A DNA stretch of 16,949 bases from CAADGL01 sp964643885 (GTDB taxonomy: Bacteria; Planctomycetota; Phycisphaerae; UBA1845; Fen-1342), in NCBI GenBank assembly GCA_964643885.1, contig CAZXUI010000091.1, positions 1 through 16,949 on the forward strand, in the 5' to 3' direction. Under the pieces are notes generated by a model. That model was not told the DNA's origin, made no database searches, and saw only the letters and a program-made list of their open reading frames with translations. Positions within the stretch are counted from its first letter, which is position 1. Each line of letters opens with the position of its first letter. Shown one piece after another: positions 14,101 to 16,949 of this stretch. The position numbers and the translations under genes were made by a program.

Positions 14101-14205
14101 TCAATCAGCTCCCGAGGCATGATTGGTGCGTCAAGGGGACGCACCCTACGATCCTCGCTGGCGCGATATTCCCATCTCGCGCCGCGCGACACCGCTTCGT
14201 CCGGC

Positions 14206-14211
14206 TATTAT
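14206..14211 (+). promoter_or_regulatory. Possible -10 box at CPBP start
   Basis: TATTAT sits immediately before the ATG at 14213, with no Shine-Dalgarno and no -35 match. If it is a true -10 box, transcription would begin after this ATG and the real start codon would lie downstream. Confidence 0.2.
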
Positions 14212-14212
14212 C

Positions 14213-15136
14213 ATGGCTGCCCGACGGGCGCCAACGCGCACCGCTCGTTCGAATCGGAGCCGCCATTTGCCCGCGCCGGACAGCTCGCCCAAACCCCCGC
14301 CGCTCGCCCGCCCGCTGCCCGACCTGCCGTACGCACCCGTCCCGTTCGCGACGCCGGACTCTCGCCGCCCGCTCGCCTCCCTCTCGCGCCGCGACGCCGC
14401 CCTCGATCTCTTCCTCGTCCTGCTGACCGCACTGGTCTACGGCTACGCCGCACCCGCGCTCATGACCGCCCTGCCGCAGGTCCAGCCCGGCCAGCCCGAC
14501 CCCGCCACCATGCCGGCACCGACGCCCGAAGTCCTCCTGGTCGGAAAGCTCTTCGAGTTCGCCCTCGCGGCCGGCCTGGCCCTCTACCTCCTGGCCCGCC
14601 ACCGCCTGGCGCCGGCCGAATTCGGCCTGCACGCCGACCGCCCGCTTCAGCAGGCCGCCTGGACGCTCGTCGGACTGGTCGCCGCCTACATCGCCCTGCT
14701 CGTCACCGTCCCGCTCGTGGCCATCATCAGCATTCTCTTCCCCGACACGCTCGACGATCTGATCCGCAAGATGGAATTCGTCCAGTACTTCCCGGAGATC
14801 AATACCGCGGTGCTCCTGGTGATTCTCCTGCTCGTCGCAGTCCACGAGGAGCTCGTCTTCCGCGGGCTGCTGCTGACCTATCTCCGCCGTCTGACCGGCA
14901 GCGCTGCGGCCGCCCTGCTGGTCTCGTCGCTCCTTTTCGGCGCGCTGCACATCCCCGCCCAGGGCTGGACCGGCGGCTTGCAGACCTTCGCGGTGGGACT
15001 TGCCTTCGGCCTGTGCTTTCTGCTCTCACGCAGCCTGACGGCCGTGACGATCGCACACTTCCTCTTCAACTTCCTTCAGATCCAGATCGCGCGGCTGATC
15101 CCCAGCCTTCAGGAGTTGTCGGAACAGGCCGGCTGA
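14213..15136 (+). CDS. CPBP-family intramembrane metalloprotease
   Basis: From ATG at 14213 this is a 307-aa polytopic membrane protein with about seven to eight hydrophobic helices after a basic, Pro-rich N-terminus. The CPBP (Abi, CAAX-protease-like) signature is complete: HEELVFRG, with the catalytic Glu212-Glu213 and Arg217, then FGALHIP and finally HFLFNF, which supply the metal-binding histidines and asparagine. Members cleave near CAAX ends in eukaryotes; in bacteria they are linked to bacteriocin self-immunity, protein maturation or unknown substrates. No bacteriocin gene is visible here. The N-terminal 60 or so residues are low-complexity and the start is uncertain: the frame is open back to 14123, and no ribosome binding site is seen. 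Confidence 0.88.
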   Translation: MAARRAPTRTARSNRSRHLPAPDSSPKPPPLARPLPDLPYAPVPFATPDSRRPLASLSRRDAALDLFLVLLTALVYGYAAPALMTALPQVQPGQPDPATMPAPTPEVLLVGKLFEFALAAGLALYLLARHRLAPAEFGLHADRPLQQAAWTLVGLVAAYIALLVTVPLVAIISILFPDTLDDLIRKMEFVQYFPEINTAVLLVILLLVAVHEELVFRGLLLTYLRRLTGSAAAALLVSSLLFGALHIPAQGWTGGLQTFAVGLAFGLCFLLSRSLTAVTIAHFLFNFLQIQIARLIPSLQELSEQAG

Positions 15137-15179
15137 TGCTCGTCGCGGCACCGGCGAGTGCCCGCCGCACACGCAACGA

Positions 15180-15209
15180 TTGTCCCGGCCCGCGCTACGC
15201 CTCTATCAT
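15180..15209 (+). promoter_or_regulatory. Candidate leaderless promoter of DUF952-cupin gene
   Basis: TTGTCC (15180-15185) and TATCAT (15204-15209) are 18 bp apart, and the ATG at 15216 follows 6 bases later, the same spacing as at tmk. No Shine-Dalgarno precedes the ATG. Confidence 0.4.
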
Positions 15210-15215
15210 CGCGGC

Positions 15216-16106
15216 ATGCGGCCGATCTATCACATCACCACGCACGACCGGCTGGCCGAGCTCGCCGCCGGCCGGCTCGAGCCGACACCCGGTACTGAAT
15301 CACCGCACGACCCGGATGGGCCGCGTGCCGGCCATCCGCAAGTCACACACTGCGCCTACGCGGAACAGCTCGTGACCGTCACGAATGAGCTCTTCGCCGC
15401 CCGCAACGACCTGGTGCTGCTGGAGCTCGACGCCGCACGCGTCACGCATCCCATTTCCGAGGAACCTGCGCCGAATTCGACCAACCGTTACCCGCATGTG
15501 CACGGCCCGATCCCGCTGGCGGCGGTTTTGCGGGTGATAGAGTTCCCGCCGCGCCCCGACGGACGTTTCGACCCGCCGGCCGGGTTGCTCGCGGCGGTTC
15601 GCGGGACCGGCCGCACGCCCGAGTCTCGCGGGGCCGCGGGAGCGACGCCGGCGGCGAGCATCGACGCACTGCTGGCCGCCTATGACTGGTACGATCATCC
15701 CGAAGGCCCGAAGTTCGTCGAGACGCATCGCGATGCGCACCGCACCTGCGGCCACTGGCTGTTTCTACCCGGGGCGATCTCCGCCTTTCACCAGGTCCTC
15801 AACAACGAGGAGCTGTGGCTGATTCACGCCGGCCGGCTCTGGCTGCATGTGATCGAAGCCGACGGCTCACACAGGCTGCATCGCCTGGGTGGCAACGTCG
15901 CCCGCGGCGAGCGGCCGGTGGTGGCGGTCGGCCGGGCCCTCTGGCAGGCGGCCGAGCTGCCGCCGGGCGAGCCGTTCGCGTTCGGCAGCAACCTCTGCGC
16001 GCCGCCATTCGAGTTCGGCCGGTTCCGGCTGGCCGAGCGTGCGGCGCTGATCGCTCAGTTCCCTCAGCACCGCGGGTTGATCACGCGGCTCACCTACGAT
16101 ACCTAG
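15216..16106 (+). CDS. DUF952-cupin_5 (DUF985) fusion protein
   Basis: This 296-aa soluble protein joins two families that are usually separate small proteins. Residues 1-111 resemble DUF952: MRPIYHITTHDRLAELAAG at the start, then LVLLELDAARV and YPHVHGPIPLAAVLRV, the usual core with an His-rich end. A Gly/Ala-rich linker (about 125-148) follows. Residues about 149-290 resemble Cupin_5 (DUF985): HPEGPKFVETHR (161-172), then FHQVLNNEELWLIHAG (191-206), and a C-terminal PFEFGRFRLAERAALIAQFPQ. Cupins bind metal with His residues, but neither family has a well-settled function, so the activity is unknown. The ATG at 15216 fits the DUF952 N-terminus; the frame is open upstream to 15180. Confidence 0.82.
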   Translation: MRPIYHITTHDRLAELAAGRLEPTPGTESPHDPDGPRAGHPQVTHCAYAEQLVTVTNELFAARNDLVLLELDAARVTHPISEEPAPNSTNRYPHVHGPIPLAAVLRVIEFPPRPDGRFDPPAGLLAAVRGTGRTPESRGAAGATPAASIDALLAAYDWYDHPEGPKFVETHRDAHRTCGHWLFLPGAISAFHQVLNNEELWLIHAGRLWLHVIEADGSHRLHRLGGNVARGERPVVAVGRALWQAAELPPGEPFAFGSNLCAPPFEFGRFRLAERAALIAQFPQHRGLITRLTYDT

Positions 16107-16189
16107 TGCAGATGGTCAAGAGTCCGCAACATGGGGAGCGCGGGCGTCCCGCCCGCCATCATCCGGGTGGTACGGGCGTCTCGCCCGTC
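16107..16189. other. Intergenic region with GGGCG-NNN-CGCCC mini-hairpins
   Basis: No gene is seen here. CGGGCG-TCC-CGCCCG (16141-16155) and ACGGGCG-TCT-CGCCCGT (16172-16188) are short hairpins of one family. Two more copies, GGGCG-TCC-CGCCC (16267-16279) and GGGCG-CCC-CGCCC (16339-16351), lie in the next element. Confidence 0.6.
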
Positions 16190-16375
16190 TCAGAACCCGC
16201 CGCGCCAAGCACCGGGTCTCTTGATCGCCAGGAGGCCCGCCGCTTGGCGCGGCGGGTTCTGATCGTGGGCGTCCCGCCCGCATGATCCGAGCCGCGACCG
16301 TGAGGAGGCCCGCCGCTTGGCGCGGCGGTTCTGATCGTGGGCGCCCCGCCCGCATGATCCGAGCCGCGACCGTGA
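16190..16375. repeat. Perfect 21-bp inverted repeat with duplicated arm
   Basis: The 21-base arm at 16190-16210 pairs perfectly with 16242-16262 across 31 bases. The region 16231-16303 (73 bp) is then repeated as 16304-16375 (72 bp), with one G lost in the GCGGCGGGTTC stretch and one base changed in the mini-hairpin. The second copy therefore repeats the right arm only. No coding frame of note. Confidence 0.85.
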
Positions 16376-16634
16376 GGGAGCGGGCTGGGGGCGGCGCGCT
16401 GCCCGCACACGCGCTGCATGACATCACCCTACTTCTGCCGCCGACACGCACAGCGTGCCACTGCCCTTCAGCCACGGGCCAGCGCACGCGGCCCTGTGTG
16501 CCCGCCGGCCGCGCCGCACACCCTGAAAGCGTGCGGCAGAGCTTTCGAGCACCCGTCTGCACGCTCGGAGAGGCATACCGGAGGGCGCGTTCCACGCGCC
16601 ACGCGCCGCCGGTCACGCTCGTGCGAGAATGGGG
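16376..16634. other. Gene-free GC-rich stretch
   Basis: I see no gene, RNA or clear repeat in these 259 bases. Open frames here exist only because the DNA is GC-rich. Confidence 0.4.
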
Positions 16635-16653
16635 GACCGGTCTCCGACCGGTC
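16635..16653. repeat. Third locus of the GACCGGTC double palindrome
   Basis: GACCGGTC-TCC-GACCGGTC repeats the core of the tandem units at the start of the window, here as a single copy preceded by GGGG. Confidence 0.8.
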
Positions 16654-16727
16654 GCGGAGCTGCCCTGCCGGCGGCGGTTAGCGTCCACAGGACCCACCGG
16701 TCTTCATCCAGGATGGCGATCGGGGCG

Positions 16728-16905
16728 GTCGCCGTGTTGGGTGAGAATGCGTGGCGAGATTGTCCCTTTTGTGCTGTGATCCGCGACGCGGGGCCCCAAA
16801 AATACGAAAGGGGGGAGCGACGCGACCCACGGGTTGCGCTCGTCCGCCTGGCGGCGGACTCGCTTCACCCGTGGCCAGCGCCCTCGGCCGCTCCGCGGCC
16901 GGACG
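16728..16905 (-). repeat. Structured dispersed repeat, copy 2 (inverted)
   Basis: This is the reverse-orientation partner of 150-318; 16814-16900 differs from 153-239 at only three positions. Here the two-storey hairpin is perfect: outer arms 16827-16834 and 16867-16874 (8 bp) and inner arms 16842-16848 and 16853-16859 (7 bp). The 6-bp hairpin at 16886-16900 is conserved as well. The copies point toward each other from opposite ends of the window. Confidence 0.8.
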
Positions 16906-16949
16906 GCGGCCGGCCAGAGGCCAGTCGCCCAGTCTCAAGGCGGCGGCAA

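Noticed and set aside
14213..15136. Phage-defence or bacteriocin-immunity island around the CPBP protease
   Set aside because: Neighbours are unrelated single genes; no bacteriocin, toxin or defence module is seen.
13405..15375. 656-aa plus-strand frame
   Set aside because: It crosses from the antisense of the 553-aa gene into a second frame of the CPBP gene; Arg/Pro/His-rich without domain structure.
16116..16697. 193-aa and related minus-strand frames in the last kilobase
   Set aside because: They contain repeated peptides produced by the tandem and inverted DNA repeats, with no start signals.

Overview
This is a GC-rich chromosomal segment from a free-living, apparently aerobic bacterium, most likely a planctomycete (perhaps the Phycisphaerae side). 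That assignment is inference. It rests on a PEP-CTERM surface protein, the GC content, a two-subunit 2-oxoacid:ferredoxin oxidoreductase, start regions that often lack a Shine-Dalgarno sequence, and intergenic regions full of GC-rich palindromes. I see no integrase, transposase, CRISPR array, tRNA, rRNA, prophage or plasmid gene.

Layout. Bases 1-726 hold no gene: first a 29-bp tandem repeat built from the palindrome GACCGGTC, then a structured dispersed repeat, a run of five perfect stem-loops, and finally a promoter with an inverted repeat between its -35 and -10 boxes. It faces a translationally coupled korA-korB pair (727-3632). A 10-bp hairpin separates korB from a convergent minus-strand operon whose order of transcription is a SPOR-like membrane protein, a TPR protein and dapB (5759 down to 3768). 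Next come a TTG-started FlK-like hotdog thioesterase (+), a tyrosine-rich secreted protein (-), pabB (+) and a PEP-CTERM protein (+) with a long, potentially structured leader. A strong hairpin and more palindromes lie before the minus-strand tmk-holB pair (11721 down to 9876). Then follow a two-helix membrane protein with an NTF2-like tail (+), an unrecognised 553-aa protein (-) that overlaps it tail to tail by 4 bp, a CPBP intramembrane protease (+) and a DUF952-cupin_5 fusion (+). The last 840 bases again hold only repeats, including an inverted second copy of the element near the start.

How the genes work together. They are mostly unrelated housekeeping units: KorAB for central carbon and ferredoxin reduction, DapB for lysine and diaminopimelate, PabB for folate, Tmk for dTTP, HolB for the replisome clamp loader. 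They are mixed with envelope or secreted proteins typical of the lineage. I did not find a convincing new multi-gene system. The most unusual material is the intergenic repeat architecture, the korAB control region, the leader of the PEP-CTERM gene, the unknown 553-aa protein, and the DUF952-cupin_5 fusion.
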